Below, one piece after another: positions 63,587-64,000 of a stretch of 64,000 nucleotides of DNA. Origin of the DNA: Rhexocercosporidium sp. MPI-PUGE-AT-0058 (taxonomy: Eukaryota; Ascomycota; Leotiomycetes; Helotiales); the NCBI GenBank assembly GCA_020746875.1, contig JAGTJL010000031.1, forward strand, positions 248,001 to 312,000, given 5' to 3'. Numbering within the stretch: position 1 is the first letter of the stretch; each line of letters starts with the position of its first letter. The position numbers and the translations under genes were made by a program. Below the pieces are notes generated by a model, which was given only the letters and a program-made list of their open reading frames with translations, did not search any database and was not told the DNA's origin.

Positions 63587-64000
63587 TACCTCACCGCTTA
63601 TTTGTGCTACTGGCCTTTATCTTTCCTAATACCTTCGGTTCCCTCTAATTTTATAATTCCTTTTTCATATGGCAAAAGGTTACAGATCCTTTAGTGAGTC
63701 TCCCAAAATAGGGGGTATTATGAATCCTTCAGTGTACGCTAAGCTCTACCTTAAAAATACAGTGACCATGGATAGAGCGGTCCTAATCTTAAAGTTGGAG
63801 AACGAGGAAGCCTCGCGCTTGAGCTGAATGTGGCTTGGCTCCGCTGCACCGTTCCTCCCGTCCTTTCTTCTCTTTTTTGGGTTTTTTGAGCGCTATTCGA
63901 CAAAAACCCTTGGCATTTGTCCCAATTCAGAGATCGTGAACTGCGGCTGCGAGACATGGACCGATCAGTGCATTGGTGAGGCTGCTCAGCTGACCTAGCC

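Larger units (their letters stand above)
63129..64000. other. Upstream region of membrane-protein gene, with two hairpins
   Basis: No gene recognised; frames of 60-70 codons overlap on both strands. Holds a perfect 10-bp inverted repeat (63372-63393) and a 17-nt stem hairpin (63545-63586), described separately. Confidence 0.45.

Overview
The window comes from a filamentous ascomycete (Pezizomycotina) genome with a two-speed layout. Coding DNA has short introns (49-95 nt, GT..AG), TATA/CA-rich fungal promoters and genes on both strands. It is interleaved with very AT-rich blocks made of broken transposons. In those blocks CpG survives while CpA and TpG are scarce, and the recognisable reading frames are riddled with TAA/TAG where CAA/CAG is expected. 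That is the footprint of repeat-induced point mutation (RIP). Nearly all open reading frames inside these blocks are by-products.

Layout. 1-3.9 kb: RIP-degraded Copia-1 pol (+). 4.1-5.3 kb: remnant with GC-rich blocks, a degraded Gln-rich frame and a compound hairpin. 5.3-7.7 kb: truncated Copia-2 (-) with its 184-bp LTR. 7.9-8.1 kb: solo 160-bp LTR with perfect TSD. 8.1-13.5 kb: Gypsy-3 (-), with a perfect TTA/AAT microsatellite of about 74 units. 13.9-14.3 kb: 3' end of a Fot1/pogo element. 14.3-28.1 kb: GC-balanced island with a PD-(D/E)XK-like gene (-), a complete but RIP-degraded Fot1/pogo element with 47-bp TIRs, a protein-kinase gene carrying RIP-type stops, a broken ABCC transporter, a broken Tc-toxin A-type gene, and an intact small HsbA-like gene with two introns.

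28.1-60.8 kb: nested retrotransposons. A Copia-2 copy (+) was split in its 5' LTR by a 12.4-kb Gypsy-1 (216-bp LTRs) and in its gag by a 6.8-kb Gypsy-2 (494-bp LTRs). The split LTR halves add up to exactly 184 bp, and the Gypsy-2 target duplication ATAAG is intact. A second Copia-2 (-, 50.4-59.5 kb) follows, itself carrying an 872-bp TRIM-like LTR element and a GC-retaining insert of about 312 bp. A piece of Copia-1 in inverted orientation closes the block. 60.8-64.0 kb: GC-balanced DNA with one intact three-exon membrane-protein gene (-).

The genes do not form an obvious pathway. The transposon block shows insertion order, RIP and target-site choice. The least explained items are the 4.4-kb accessory reading frame after integrase in Gypsy-1 with a recurring (D/N)PG(S/L) motif, antisense frames in the 3' regions of Gypsy-2 and Copia-2, and the Tc-toxin-like remnant next to a broken ABC exporter.
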